Source of the DNA: JAHFOW01 sp964370795
GTDB taxonomy: Bacteria > Planctomycetota > Brocadiia > Brocadiales > Brocadiaceae
Direction: 5' to 3'
Length of the DNA: 58,309 bases
Assembly (NCBI GenBank): GCA_964370795.1
Contig: CAYJME010000002.1
Location: 1-58,309 of the forward strand
Positions 1 through 8,668 of the stretch are shown piece by piece. A program made the translations under genes and the position numbers. The notes beneath the pieces were generated by a model. That model ran no database searches. It saw only the letters and a list, made by a program, of their open reading frames with translations, and was not told the origin of the DNA. Each line of letters starts with the position of its first letter. The first letter of the stretch is position 1.

Positions 1-21
1 GGACAAGCGAGACGCTTGTCC
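1..21. repeat. Perfect short hairpin at window edge
   Basis: A 9-bp perfect inverted repeat (GGACAAGCG / CGCTTGTCC) separated by 3 bases. It looks like part of a dispersed palindromic repeat cut by the window edge. It could also act as a weak terminator for the leftward gene beginning at 527, but no T-run follows. Confidence 0.5.
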
Positions 22-98
22 TACCAACACCGCCTCAAAAACCGCTTAAATAAAATGAAAATTCCTAAGAGAAACCCAACACATCAAATTACTCTCAC

Positions 99-527
99 TC
101 AACCTGTGAAACTCGTCACATCAAAAAAAAGACCGTGTCCTGTTGCTTTCTTAGCTATTGATGTTGCAATATTTGGACTATTTGGATTTACATCTATCGT
201 TCTAGTTCTGGGAAAGACAACCAGATCCATGTCTTCCATGGGTATTGCTCCGAATAACACCTGGTCTCCCATGACCAGCGCCCCTGCAAATCCGATCCGA
301 TGTTTGAACCGTATCTCAATGGGTCCAACGTAAGGAACCAGCTTCTTGCTTCCGTCCGCTAAAGTCACCTCTTTTTTATCAATTTCCTCTAATCCAAGTT
401 GAATTTTGATATGATCGGGAATACATAAGTGTACTGCCCCTGTATCCGCCAACGCTTCGGTTTCAACCGGTTCTAATTCAAGCCTTCTTGGATTTTTCAA
501 GATTACTTTCGTGTTTACAATGCCCAT
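99..527 (-). CDS. Retropepsin-like clan AA aspartic protease
   Basis: A protein of 142 residues resembling small bacterial retropepsin-like proteins (clan AA aspartic proteases, active as dimers). The catalytic signature is Ala-Asp-Thr-Gly-Ala at about residues 27-31, followed by an LCIPDHI stretch typical of the fold; a GAIPMEDMD segment near residues 94-102 matches the second conserved block. I chose the ATG at 527 because AAGGAG lies 10 bases upstream; an earlier ATG at 548 has no such site. It stands alone, and such genes often sit near toxin-antitoxin or mobile genes, but no partner is visible here. The substrate is unknown. Confidence 0.8.
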   Translation of the reverse strand: MGIVNTKVILKNPRRLELEPVETEALADTGAVHLCIPDHIKIQLGLEEIDKKEVTLADGSKKLVPYVGPIEIRFKHRIGFAGALVMGDQVLFGAIPMEDMDLVVFPRTRTIDVNPNSPNIATSIAKKATGHGLFFDVTSFTG

Positions 528-781
528 AATATTTTTACTCCTTCGCATTGAGAAATCGTTGTTATTTCACAGAAGAAAGTCGCCCCTTTTGCTTGTATCC
601 TGCCTGGGCGCACCGCACAGGTAGATCTGCGATATTGCATTATTCCCTTGTCCGTAAGTTGTTGGGTTTCGCTGTGCTCAATCCAACCTACAATACTAAA
701 ATGAAACATCTATGACCTAAAACAGTCACAAAGGAGTATGAAAATAGATTTTGAGGTGAAAATCCTATGCCTCGTTTTACC
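528..781. repeat. Intergenic stretch with a REP-like imperfect palindrome
   Basis: No convincing gene. Positions 659-692 hold an imperfect palindrome (TGTTGGGTTTCGC ... CAATCCAACCTACA), a type of dispersed intergenic repeat seen in many bacterial genomes. A 64-residue open frame across it is best explained by the repeat and is not called. Confidence 0.4.
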
Positions 782-1798
782 TCAAAAAATTTCTTCTATC
801 TCAGATTTTGGGGCACGCATCATGAGGTTACTTACTGCTTCCAGTGGGTTTTTGTTATGAAACAGGACATTGTAGATTTCTCTCGAAATAGGCATTTCTA
901 CTTTGAATTTATCAGAAAGCGCCATAACAGATTTTGTTGTCCAGACACCTTCTGCAATTTGCTCCATATGTTTTAAGATGTCCTCTAATTTTTCCCCCTC
1001 GCCAATCTGTTTTCCAACCCGGCGATTTCGCCCATACGGGCTGATACAGGTGGTTATCAAATCTCCCAAACCCGTAAGTCCTGAAAAGGTGCTCCTCTGC
1101 GCCCCCATAGCAACCCCAAGACGGCTAATCTCGGCCAATCCACGCGTAATAAGGGCGGCCTTCGAGTTATCGCCAAATTTCAGACCATCACAAATACCGG
1201 CAGCTATTGCAATAACATTTTTCATCGCAGCGCCAAGTTCAACACCGGTCATATCGGGATTTGTATAAACTCTAAATCTCCCGGTTGTAAAAACCTCCTG
1301 AACAGTGCGTGCCAGACGGGTGTCCTTTGACGACGCTACAATGGTGGTCGGCAACCCCTGCGCAACCTCTTCGGCATGGGTTGGGCCAAGAAGCAAAGAA
1401 ACAGGCTGCTTCCCCAGAACATCCACAATAATCTCACTCGGCTTCATCAAGGTATCGTTTTCGATCCCCTTGGTAACACTCACGACAGGTGTTCCCTGTA
1501 CATATATATCTTTAAATTTTGTAAGGACGGAACGTAAGTAGGGGGTTGGTGTTGCAGAAATAATGAGGTGTGCATCCATCGATGTGCTGGAGATATCAGA
1601 GGTAATGCATATTCCTGATGGGATTGAAAAACCTTCTAAAAATTTGGTGTTTTCACGTTTTTCATTCAGATACTTCGAGTATGACGGGTCAGCGCCCCAC
1701 AGCGTCACCTTATAACCCTTCGTATGCAACAGGATAGCAAGGGCGGTTCCCCAGCCGCCATTACCGAGAACCGTTATTTTTTTTATGGATGATTTCAC
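782..1798 (-). CDS. gpsA: Glycerol-3-phosphate dehydrogenase [NAD(P)+]
   Basis: Reduces dihydroxyacetone phosphate to sn-glycerol 3-phosphate, the first step of phospholipid synthesis, in the cytoplasm. The 338-residue length is normal for the family. The N-terminal Rossmann motif GNGGWGTALA is at residues 12-21. The substrate-domain block GAAMKNVIAIAAGICDG and the later GLGDLITTC are both present, as in characterised GpsA proteins. It starts about 260 bases downstream of glyA on the same strand, but the strong terminator hairpin at 1831-1850 between them suggests separate transcription. Confidence 0.97.
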   Translation of the reverse strand: MKSSIKKITVLGNGGWGTALAILLHTKGYKVTLWGADPSYSKYLNEKRENTKFLEGFSIPSGICITSDISSTSMDAHLIISATPTPYLRSVLTKFKDIYVQGTPVVSVTKGIENDTLMKPSEIIVDVLGKQPVSLLLGPTHAEEVAQGLPTTIVASSKDTRLARTVQEVFTTGRFRVYTNPDMTGVELGAAMKNVIAIAAGICDGLKFGDNSKAALITRGLAEISRLGVAMGAQRSTFSGLTGLGDLITTCISPYGRNRRVGKQIGEGEKLEDILKHMEQIAEGVWTTKSVMALSDKFKVEMPISREIYNVLFHNKNPLEAVSNLMMRAPKSEIEEIF

Positions 1799-1830
1799 AA
1801 TTACTTTGTGTTAAGAAGTATAAAAAACAG

Positions 1831-1850
1831 GGCTGGATTGCTCCAGCCCT
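1831..1850 (-). terminator. Intrinsic terminator after glyA
   Basis: A perfect 8-bp GC-rich stem (GGGCTGGA / TCCAGCCC) with a 4-base loop. Read on the minus strand it is followed by TGTTTTTTAT. It most likely ends the prfB-glyA transcript before gpsA; on the plus strand the T-run is short. Confidence 0.8.
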
Positions 1851-1902
1851 TTTAAAAACGCTATCGTTCATTGGTAAAACCAGATGTTCATAGAAACATG
1901 GT

Positions 1903-2058
1903 TATAGTATTACTCTGTAAAAACTTCTTTTTTTTGTAAGTTTTTCACAACCCCCTTCCCCCCTTTGTTAAGGGGGAAACTCTGAAATCCCCCTTAGTAA
2001 AGGGGGACTTAGGGGGTTGTTTCCCTTTGATCGGGGGATTTGGTTGCGGCTACGCCGC
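1903..2058. repeat. Dispersed intergenic repeat, copy A
   Basis: This stretch recurs in inverted orientation at 8527-8650. Shared landmarks are a TATAGTATTA edge, a T-rich run after GTAAAAAC, complementary CCCCCTT/AAGGGGG blocks, AGGGGGTTGTTTCCCTTTG, and a GC-rich small palindrome (GCGGC-TAC-GCCGC). Copy A has about 30 extra bases containing another CCCCCTTAGTAAAGGGGG hairpin. It abuts the glyA stop codon. The length, terminal palindrome and internal hairpins suggest a non-autonomous mobile repeat. Confidence 0.75.
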
Positions 2059-2059
2059 G

Positions 2060-3295
2060 CTAGGTATATAGTGGATACTTGAAACAAAGTTCTTTTACTG
2101 TTTTGCGCACTTCTTCCTTTACCTTCGTATTTTTTGGTTCTGAAAGAACCTTGTCAATACACTCTGCTATTTTTATAACATCAGTTTCTTTCATGCCACG
2201 TGAAGTTATTGTGGGCGTCCCGATACGAATACCGCTTGGTTCATTTGCTCCCCTCTCGTCGTAGGGGATCGTATTTCTGTTCAGAATAATATCTGCTTCT
2301 TCGAGTAATAATTGAGCCTCTTTTCCCGGAATACCTTTGGGACGTAAGTCAATTAAAAAGAGATGATTATCTGTTCCACCAGAAACCAGGGTGTACCCCT
2401 TTTTCACAAATTCCTTCGCCATTGCCTGTGCATTTTTCACCGTCTGCTTCTGACACTGCTTGAATTCTTCCGTCATTGCTTCTTTAAATGCAACCGCTTT
2501 TGCTGCGATTATGTGCATGAACGGACCGCCCTGAATCCCGGGGAAAACCACCGAATCAAGCTGCTTCGCATACTTTGCCTTACACAAAACCAGTCCGCCG
2601 CGCGGTCCACGGAGCGTTTTGTGAGTTGTCGTCGTAACAAAGTCTGCATAGGGCACAGGGTTGGGATGTGCGCCACCGGCTATAAGCCCGGCAATGTGGG
2701 CAATATCTGCCATGAAATATGCCCCAACCTCGTCTGCAATCTTCTTGAATTGCGGAAAATCAAGTATGCGCGGGTATGCGCTTGCGCCGGCAATGATGAG
2801 TTTGGGTTTCGTTTTGAGGGCAATACTCCTCACTTCATCATAATCAATATAACCATTATCTTTCCTTACCCCGTAATGGACAATATCATACATCATACCG
2901 GAAAAATTCTTTTTAAAGCCGTGGGTAAGATGCCCACCGTGGGATAAGTCCATACCTAAGATGCGGTCTCCTGGCTGTAAAATAGTAAAACAAACGGCCA
3001 TATTTGCCTGTGACCCTGCATGCGGCTGGACATTTGCATGTTCTGCCCCAAAGATTTGTTTCGCCCTTTCAACGGCTAAACTTTCTACCGCGTCAACATT
3101 TCCACACCCTGCATACCAGCGCCTTCCTGAATATCCTTCAGCGTATTTATTGGTCATTAACGACCCTTGTGCTTCCTGCACGGCAGGACTGCATATATTT
3201 TCCGATGCAATTAGATCAATGGTGTTTTGCTGTCTTTCTACTTCTGCCTGTATTGCACGCCAAACTTCTGAATCTTCATTTTTTAGTGTATTCAT
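2060..3295 (-). CDS. glyA: Serine hydroxymethyltransferase
   Basis: PLP enzyme interconverting serine and glycine with tetrahydrofolate, the main source of one-carbon units. Its 411 residues match the usual length. The PLP-lysine block TTTTHKTLRGPRGG lies near residues 223-236, and HAGSQANMAV near residues 93-102. The start is supported by AAAGGA shortly upstream. It lies 20 bases downstream of prfB on the same strand, so the two are probably co-transcribed. The stop codon abuts a dispersed repeat. Confidence 0.97.
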   Translation of the reverse strand: MNTLKNEDSEVWRAIQAEVERQQNTIDLIASENICSPAVQEAQGSLMTNKYAEGYSGRRWYAGCGNVDAVESLAVERAKQIFGAEHANVQPHAGSQANMAVCFTILQPGDRILGMDLSHGGHLTHGFKKNFSGMMYDIVHYGVRKDNGYIDYDEVRSIALKTKPKLIIAGASAYPRILDFPQFKKIADEVGAYFMADIAHIAGLIAGGAHPNPVPYADFVTTTTHKTLRGPRGGLVLCKAKYAKQLDSVVFPGIQGGPFMHIIAAKAVAFKEAMTEEFKQCQKQTVKNAQAMAKEFVKKGYTLVSGGTDNHLFLIDLRPKGIPGKEAQLLLEEADIILNRNTIPYDERGANEPSGIRIGTPTITSRGMKETDVIKIAECIDKVLSEPKNTKVKEEVRKTVKELCFKYPLYT

Positions 3296-3315
3296 AATTT
3301 TCCTTTACAGTATAT

Positions 3316-4423
3316 TTAACGAGTTTTTACCATTCTCCATTTCAAATAAGCTTCCATAAAATCATCAATCTCTCCGTCCAGCACGGCCTGCGTATTTCCC
3401 GTCTCCTTACCGGTACGAAGATCTTTAACAAGGGAATAAGGTTGCAACACATACGAACGAATTTGATATCCCCAGGCAATTTCGCCCTTCTCATCGTATG
3501 CGGCAGAAAGCTCTTTTTCTCTTTCTTTTTCCTTCATTTGGAACATCTTTGCCTTTAACATGCTTAAGGCCACACGCCGATTCTGGTGCTGCGAACGTTC
3601 GGTTTGACACTGCACGACAATTCCTGTCGGAAGATGCGTTATACGGACAGCAGAAGACGTTTTATTTACATGCTGACCACCTGCGCCCGACGAACGGTAC
3701 GTATCCACACGCAGTTCATCCTCATTGATTTCTACCTCTTCGCCTTCTTCAATCTCCGGCAGTACGTCAACTGCGGCAAAAGATGTGTGCCGCCGCGCGT
3801 TCGCATCAAAAGGAGAAATCCTGACCAGACGATGCACGCCAGTCTCGGACTTCAAATACCCATAGGCATAATCACCCTTGATAAGCACGGTAACCCTTTT
3901 GGTCCCCGCCTCTTCACCGGGTAATTCATCAATGAGAGAAACAACATACCCGCCTTTTTCAGCCCAACGACTATACATCCGAAAGAGCATGGATACCCAG
4001 TCACAGGACTCAGTCCCGCCAGCTCCGGCATAAATACTCAGATATGCGTTGCTATGGTCGTGAGGCTCGCTGAACATGGTGCATAACTCAACCTTTTCCA
4101 GTTTGCGAGCAAATGCCTTAATGTCGTTAAGAACCTCCGCCTCTGTTTGTTCATCTTGTTCTTCTTCAGCAAGCGCAGATAAACACTCTATGTCATCCAG
4201 TTCTTTTTGTAACTCATGAAAAGGCAAGATAATACCTTTGAGGGTTTTTAATTTCCTGACAACATGCTGGGCTTTCTCTTTATTTTCCCAAAAGTGTGGC
4301 GATGAAAGCTCTTCCTCTAGTACGGATAATTCTTTTTCCTTATTTTCCAGGTCAAAGAGACTCCCTGAGGCATAATAAACGTCCTCGAAGGGGTGTTAAT
4401 TCTTTTCCTATATTACCGACCAT
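3316..4423 (-). CDS. prfB: Peptide chain release factor 2, made by programmed +1 frameshift
   Basis: RF2 releases peptides at UGA and UAA codons. The main frame carries the stop-recognition tripeptide SPF and the catalytic GGQ in SGAGGQHVNKTSS. A 23-codon first frame starts at the ATG at 4423 and ends in-frame at UGA (4354-4352). Around the stop the mRNA reads AGGGAG TCT CTT TGA C, an internal Shine-Dalgarno-like element three bases before CTT-TGA-C, as in the classical RF2 autoregulatory site. Shifting +1 continues as Asp-Leu-Glu-Asn-Lys into the rest of the protein. The total is about 368 residues, normal for RF2, whereas an unshifted start at 4227 would lose the N-terminal domain. RF2 shortage should increase frameshifting and restore its own level. 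Confidence 0.95.
4351..4366 (-). promoter_or_regulatory. prfB programmed +1 frameshift site
   Basis: On the minus strand: AGGGAG, three bases, then CTT TGA C. This is the canonical recoding cassette of bacterial prfB: an anti-Shine-Dalgarno-binding stimulator, a slippery Leu codon, and a UGA recognised by RF2 itself. The zero frame stops here; the +1 frame continues for 345 codons. Confidence 0.93.
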
Positions 4424-4598
4424 AATAACGCATATACATTTTAATTTTTTTAACAAATAATTTAAGTTAGTAATTATAAATTAACAATTATATATATGTC
4501 AATACGGAATTTGAATTGACAGGGTTAAAAAATGTACTTATTATAAAGCTACGCTAGTGGAGGATTTTTTTACTAAATGAAGATATGAGAGTAAAAGT

Positions 4599-5180
4599 GT
4601 GCGTGTAATTGCCGGAAATGCCAGAGGTATACATCTTAGTTCGGTAGAAGGAATTAAAACAAGGCCCATACCAGACAGGGTAAAAGGGTCTTTATTCAAT
4701 ATGCTTTCGGGCGTCATTCAGGATAGTTGTTTTCTCGATTTATATGCAGGAACAGGGGCAATTGGGATTGAGGCATTAAGTCGTGGCGCCCGAATCTGCA
4801 TTTTTGTTGAAAATGACAGACAGGCCATCGAGACTGTCAGAAAAAACCTTGCTGTCACCAAACTTCAACAGAACGCACAAGTTTTACCCTGTGATGTGTT
4901 TGAAATTATTCCTTATCTGGAAAAAAATACTGTTGAAATCGACATCGTATTTGCGGGTCCGCCTTATCCCCTTATCGAAAAAGATCTTTACCGGAATAAT
5001 CTCCTGATTATGTTCTCCGCGTTATGCAGCAAGCATATAATGAAACCGGAAGGATTCATGATATTACAACAAAGAACAACGACAGCGATTGCAATCCCTC
5101 CGGAGGCATGTTCAATAGAATTATTCGACACCAGGACGTATGGTGATACACAACTTTTATTTTTTAAAGTCAGGATATAG
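4599..5180 (+). CDS. rsmD: 16S rRNA (guanine-N2)-methyltransferase RsmD-like
   Basis: RsmD methylates G966 (E. coli numbering) of 16S rRNA within the small-subunit precursor. The 193 residues fit the family. N-terminal MRVIAGNARG, TRPIPDRVKGSLFNML and the SAM-binding FLDLYAGTGAIGIEALSRGA are all diagnostic. The catalytic motif IV, normally Asp-Pro-Pro-Tyr/Phe, reads Gly-Pro-Pro-Tyr (codons GGT CCG CCT TAT near 4957), so a key acidic residue is missing. That could be a lineage feature or a base error. The start is GTG. It ends 3 bases before ispE, suggesting one operon with ispE and the SpoVG-like gene. Confidence 0.88.
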   Translation: MRVIAGNARGIHLSSVEGIKTRPIPDRVKGSLFNMLSGVIQDSCFLDLYAGTGAIGIEALSRGARICIFVENDRQAIETVRKNLAVTKLQQNAQVLPCDVFEIIPYLEKNTVEIDIVFAGPPYPLIEKDLYRNNLLIMFSALCSKHIMKPEGFMILQQRTTTAIAIPPEACSIELFDTRTYGDTQLLFFKVRI

Positions 5181-5183
5181 CTC

Positions 5184-6062
5184 ATGAAATATTGGGAAGA
5201 AAAAGGGAAAATTAAAGTCGCAGCGCCCGCAAAGATTAATCTTTATCTTGAGATATTGGGTAAACGACCCGATGGTTATCACGAAATTGAAACGGTCATG
5301 CAGGCAGTCAGCCTGTATGATTATATTTCTATTGAAAATCACAACAAAGACGCCATAGAATTCACCTGCTCAAATCCAAAACTTACCACCGGCGAGGACA
5401 ATCTTGTTGTTAAAGCCGCTCGTTTATTTCAAAAGGAGTCAAACATTTTCCGTGGCGTAAAAATACATCTGGATAAAAACGTCCCTATCGGCGCCGGCCT
5501 TGGCGGTGGCAGCAGCGACGCCGTTGCTACGTTGCTTGGTTTAAACAAATTATGGCAAGTAGGATATGACGAAAATCGATTGATATCCCTTGCCGGGAAA
5601 TTAGGATCAGATACCCCCTTTTTTGTTCGGGGGAATACTGCAATTTGTAAAGGCAGGGGAGAAATAATTACGCCATATTTTTCAAATGTAACATACAATT
5701 TCATAATAGTTTATCCCCGGTTCGAGGTTGGCACTGTAACCGTATATAAAAATTTCATAATTAGCTTGACAAAAAATTCAAAAGATGTTACGTTGTTTTT
5801 GCAATCATTTGATTCGGGAAGCCCTGAGAAAATGGGGCAGTGCCTGTTTAATCGCCTGGAAGACGTGGTTTTTGACCTCTATCCGGATATCGAAAAGTTA
5901 AAAAGAATCTTAGAAGGATTTGGGTTTTGTGGAGTTTTATTATCAGGTAGTGGTTCAGCATTATATGGCTTATGCAGGGGGAGGGATAACGCAAAAGAAA
6001 TTGAGCAAAAAATAAAACAGCTTAATATAGGCGATGTGTTTGTGGTAACCAGTGATTTCTAA
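5184..6062 (+). CDS. ispE: 4-diphosphocytidyl-2-C-methyl-D-erythritol kinase
   Basis: Phosphorylates CDP-methylerythritol in the MEP (non-mevalonate) isoprenoid pathway. At 292 residues the length is normal. The GHMP-kinase features are clear: AAPAKINLYLEILGKRPDGYHE at the N-terminus, the ATP-binding PIGAGLGGGSSDA near residues 101-113, and the C-terminal VLLSGSGSALYG motif. It is three bases downstream of rsmD and 34 bases upstream of the SpoVG-like gene. The ispE-spoVG neighbourhood is also known from Firmicutes. Confidence 0.95.
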   Translation: MKYWEEKGKIKVAAPAKINLYLEILGKRPDGYHEIETVMQAVSLYDYISIENHNKDAIEFTCSNPKLTTGEDNLVVKAARLFQKESNIFRGVKIHLDKNVPIGAGLGGGSSDAVATLLGLNKLWQVGYDENRLISLAGKLGSDTPFFVRGNTAICKGRGEIITPYFSNVTYNFIIVYPRFEVGTVTVYKNFIISLTKNSKDVTLFLQSFDSGSPEKMGQCLFNRLEDVVFDLYPDIEKLKRILEGFGFCGVLLSGSGSALYGLCRGRDNAKEIEQKIKQLNIGDVFVVTSDF

Positions 6063-6096
6063 AGACACAGCTAAGAGAACATGAAGGGAGAACACA

Positions 6097-6567
6097 GTGA
6101 ACATTACTGAAGTCAGGATTAAATTAACAGAAGCTAAGAAAAATAGGTTACAGGCATTTTGCAGTATTACTATTGATAATGATTTCGTTGTAAGAGATCT
6201 AAAGGTTATCGAAGGACACAAAGGGCCGTTTGTTGCCATGCCCAGCCGGAAACTCACGGACAGATGTCCAAAATGTGGCGGAAAAAACCATTTAATGGCG
6301 CATTTTTGTAACGATTGCGGTACCAAACTAAACGAAAAACGTGCATCCAGGGGCATAGGCAGATTAAAATTACACGCAGACACAGCCCATCCAATCAATT
6401 CCGATTGCAGAGAAGAAATACAGGACAAGGTCATTGCAGCATACAAAGAGGAACTCGAAAAATCAAAAATACCCGGTTATAAGCCGCAAAAATTTGATGA
6501 TTTGGATGAACTCGAAGATGTGGATCTTATCGATATTGACGATGATATGCTTGAAGATAAGAGATAA
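6097..6567 (+). CDS. SpoVG-family protein with inserted zinc ribbon
   Basis: SpoVG proteins are small nucleic-acid-binding regulators first known from septation and sporulation in Gram-positives. Residues 1-50 (ITEVRIKL ... GPFVAMPSRK) and residues 96-121 (TAHPINSDCREEIQDKV) match the two halves of SpoVG. Between them is an insert of about 45 residues with C57-x2-C60 and C71-x2-C74, a likely zinc ribbon, and a basic stretch. The C-terminus (133-156) is strongly acidic. The start is GTG, with AAGGGAG 9 bases upstream. It is the last gene of rsmD-ispE-spoVG-like. A role in gene regulation is inferred from the family only. Confidence 0.85.
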   Translation: MNITEVRIKLTEAKKNRLQAFCSITIDNDFVVRDLKVIEGHKGPFVAMPSRKLTDRCPKCGGKNHLMAHFCNDCGTKLNEKRASRGIGRLKLHADTAHPINSDCREEIQDKVIAAYKEELEKSKIPGYKPQKFDDLDELEDVDLIDIDDDMLEDKR

Positions 6568-6797
6568 ATACCGGGCATGTAACTCTTTTTATCCCGTCAT
6601 GTTCAATCCAAATTTTGGATTATAATTAAGATACATTCTCATATATATCCAAATTTGGTCTCTCCTCATGAAAACATACCTTTTCTCAAGAACAATAGTA
6701 TGTAAAGGGTATTGCTTTTTCTATGATTTTATTGTAACTTTCAATAGAACGATTACTATATTTTCCATTACCATATTTTTCATAAAATAAATTATTT

Positions 6798-8471
6798 ATG
6801 ATTAAAACAGGTTCTCAAATTTTATTAGATGCATTAATACGCGAGGGAGTTGAGTATATCTTTGGCATACCGGGCGGCGTTGTCTTGCCTCTCTTTGACA
6901 AATTGTATGATTCCCCTATAAAATTCATTTTAACCCGCCATGAACAGGCAGCAGGCCATGCAGCAGACGGATACGCAAGGGCAACAGGAAAGGTTGGCGT
7001 TTGTCTTGCTACATCAGGTCCCGGTGCAACAAATCTGGTAACGGCAATTGCAACTGCTCATATGGACTCAATCCCGATAGTTGCCATAACGGGACAAGTC
7101 AAGACATTTCTCATTGGCAATGATGCATTTCAGGAAGCCGATATCGTAGGAATTACACGCCCTATAACAAAACATAGCTACCTGGTAAAAGATATTAAAG
7201 ATATTGCAAGGGTTGTAAAAGAGGCATTTTATATAGCAAACACAGGACGGCGAGGTCCCGTTTTAATTGATTTGCCCGTGGATATCACCATGGAAAAATG
7301 CGAAGAGGTAATACCAACAACCGTTGACCTTCCTGGATATAAACCAAAATACGAAGGCAATATTCGCCAAATTAAGATTGCCGCCGATGTCATCAACAAT
7401 GCCAAACAACCCGTTGTTTATACCGGCGGTGGTATTATTACCTCTGAGAGTTCCAGGGAATTGCTCGAACTGGCAGAAAAGGGAAATCTTCCGGTGACCA
7501 CAACCCTCATGGGCCTTGGTGGTTTTCCAGAAGACCATCATTTATCACTGGGAATGCTGGGCATGCATGGTACCGTTTACGCCAATTTTGCCGTTACCGA
7601 ATGTGATGTCTTAATAGCCATTGGCTCACGTTTTGATGATCGTGTGACCGGTAAGATTGATGAGTTTGCTCCACATGCGAAGATTATTCACATTGATATT
7701 GATCCAGCATCCATCAGTAAGAATATCCGGGTAGATATACCGGTGGTTGGCGATGCGAAAAATATTTTACAGGAACTCAATAAACACATCCATTTTGCCG
7801 AAAGAAAAGAATGGTTCGATAAAATTAAACAATGGAAAGAAAAGAATCCATTAACATACAATAAGAGTAAAGATGTGATTAAACCCCAGTATGTCATTGA
7901 GCAAATATGTGAAGCTGCGAAAGGTAACGCTATTATCACTACCGAGGTAGGACAAAATCAGATGTGGGCTGCCCAATATTTTACCTATACAAAACCACGC
8001 ACCTTTATATCTTCTGGTGGAATGGGCACGATGGGCTACGGTTTCCCTGCGGCTATCGGGGCACAACTGGGACGGCCGGATAACATTGTGGTTGACATTG
8101 CCGGCGACGGCAGTATCCAGATGAATATCCAGGAACTCAGCACCGTTGCCCGCTTAAATATCCCTGTGAAAATAGCCATATTGAATAATGGTTGTCTTGG
8201 AATGGTACGTCAGTGGCAGGAATTGTTTTACAATAAGAGATATTCAGGGATCAATTTGAATGGTAATCCTGATTTTGTCAAACTTGCGGAGGCATACGGC
8301 GCAGCGGGATTTTTAATTGAAAAGAAAGACGACGTCCGTCCGACGATCGAGAAGGCATTTTCTATTAAAGGGCCGGTCATTATGGATTTCAGGGTAGACC
8401 CAAACGAAAACGTCTTTCCCATGGTACCCGCCGGACAGGCAATTCACCGGATGATTGGAACCATGGCCTAA
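6798..8471 (+). CDS. ilvB: Acetolactate synthase large (catalytic) subunit
   Basis: ThDP enzyme condensing pyruvate (or pyruvate plus 2-ketobutyrate), the first common step of branched-chain amino acid synthesis. The 557 residues fit the catalytic subunit. The N-terminal EYIFGIPGGVVLPLFD, HEQAAGHAADGYARATGKVGVC (catalytic Glu) and ThDP-binding GDGSIQMNIQEL ... NNGCLGMVRQWQELFY blocks are intact. No ribosome-binding site is clear before the ATG. The usual small regulatory subunit gene (ilvN/H) does not follow; a repeat and a Uma2 gene do, so it must be elsewhere. The 230 bases upstream hold a short palindrome at 6605-6621 but no recognisable attenuator. Confidence 0.96.
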   Translation: MIKTGSQILLDALIREGVEYIFGIPGGVVLPLFDKLYDSPIKFILTRHEQAAGHAADGYARATGKVGVCLATSGPGATNLVTAIATAHMDSIPIVAITGQVKTFLIGNDAFQEADIVGITRPITKHSYLVKDIKDIARVVKEAFYIANTGRRGPVLIDLPVDITMEKCEEVIPTTVDLPGYKPKYEGNIRQIKIAADVINNAKQPVVYTGGGIITSESSRELLELAEKGNLPVTTTLMGLGGFPEDHHLSLGMLGMHGTVYANFAVTECDVLIAIGSRFDDRVTGKIDEFAPHAKIIHIDIDPASISKNIRVDIPVVGDAKNILQELNKHIHFAERKEWFDKIKQWKEKNPLTYNKSKDVIKPQYVIEQICEAAKGNAIITTEVGQNQMWAAQYFTYTKPRTFISSGGMGTMGYGFPAAIGAQLGRPDNIVVDIAGDGSIQMNIQELSTVARLNIPVKIAILNNGCLGMVRQWQELFYNKRYSGINLNGNPDFVKLAEAYGAAGFLIEKKDDVRPTIEKAFSIKGPVIMDFRVDPNENVFPMVPAGQAIHRMIGTMA

Positions 8472-8526
8472 CGGAACGAATTCGCTTCATTTTATGTTTA
8501 AATAACCAGGGGAAATTCCTTGTGCA

Positions 8527-8650
8527 GCTACGCCGCAACCAAATCCCCTGAGCAAAGGGAAACAACCCCCTAAGTCCCCCTTAACAAAGGGGGTGAGGGG
8601 GTTGTAAAAAACTTACAAAAAAAGAGGTTTTTACACACTAATACTATACC
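8527..8650. repeat. Dispersed intergenic repeat, copy B (inverted)
   Basis: Reverse-complement counterpart of 1903-2058. It shares the small GC-rich palindrome, AACAACCCCCTAAGTCCCCCTT, the AAAGGGGG partner strand and the A-rich end before TACTATACC. It lacks the 30-base insert of copy A. It sits just upstream of the Uma2 gene and ends about 18 bases before its ATG, so it may carry that gene's leader. Confidence 0.75.
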
Positions 8651-8668
8651 GTAATAAAGGACTTTCCT

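Noticed and set aside
515..709. 64-codon minus-strand open frame
   Set aside because: Runs over a REP-like palindrome; overlap with the protease start and repeat origin explain it.
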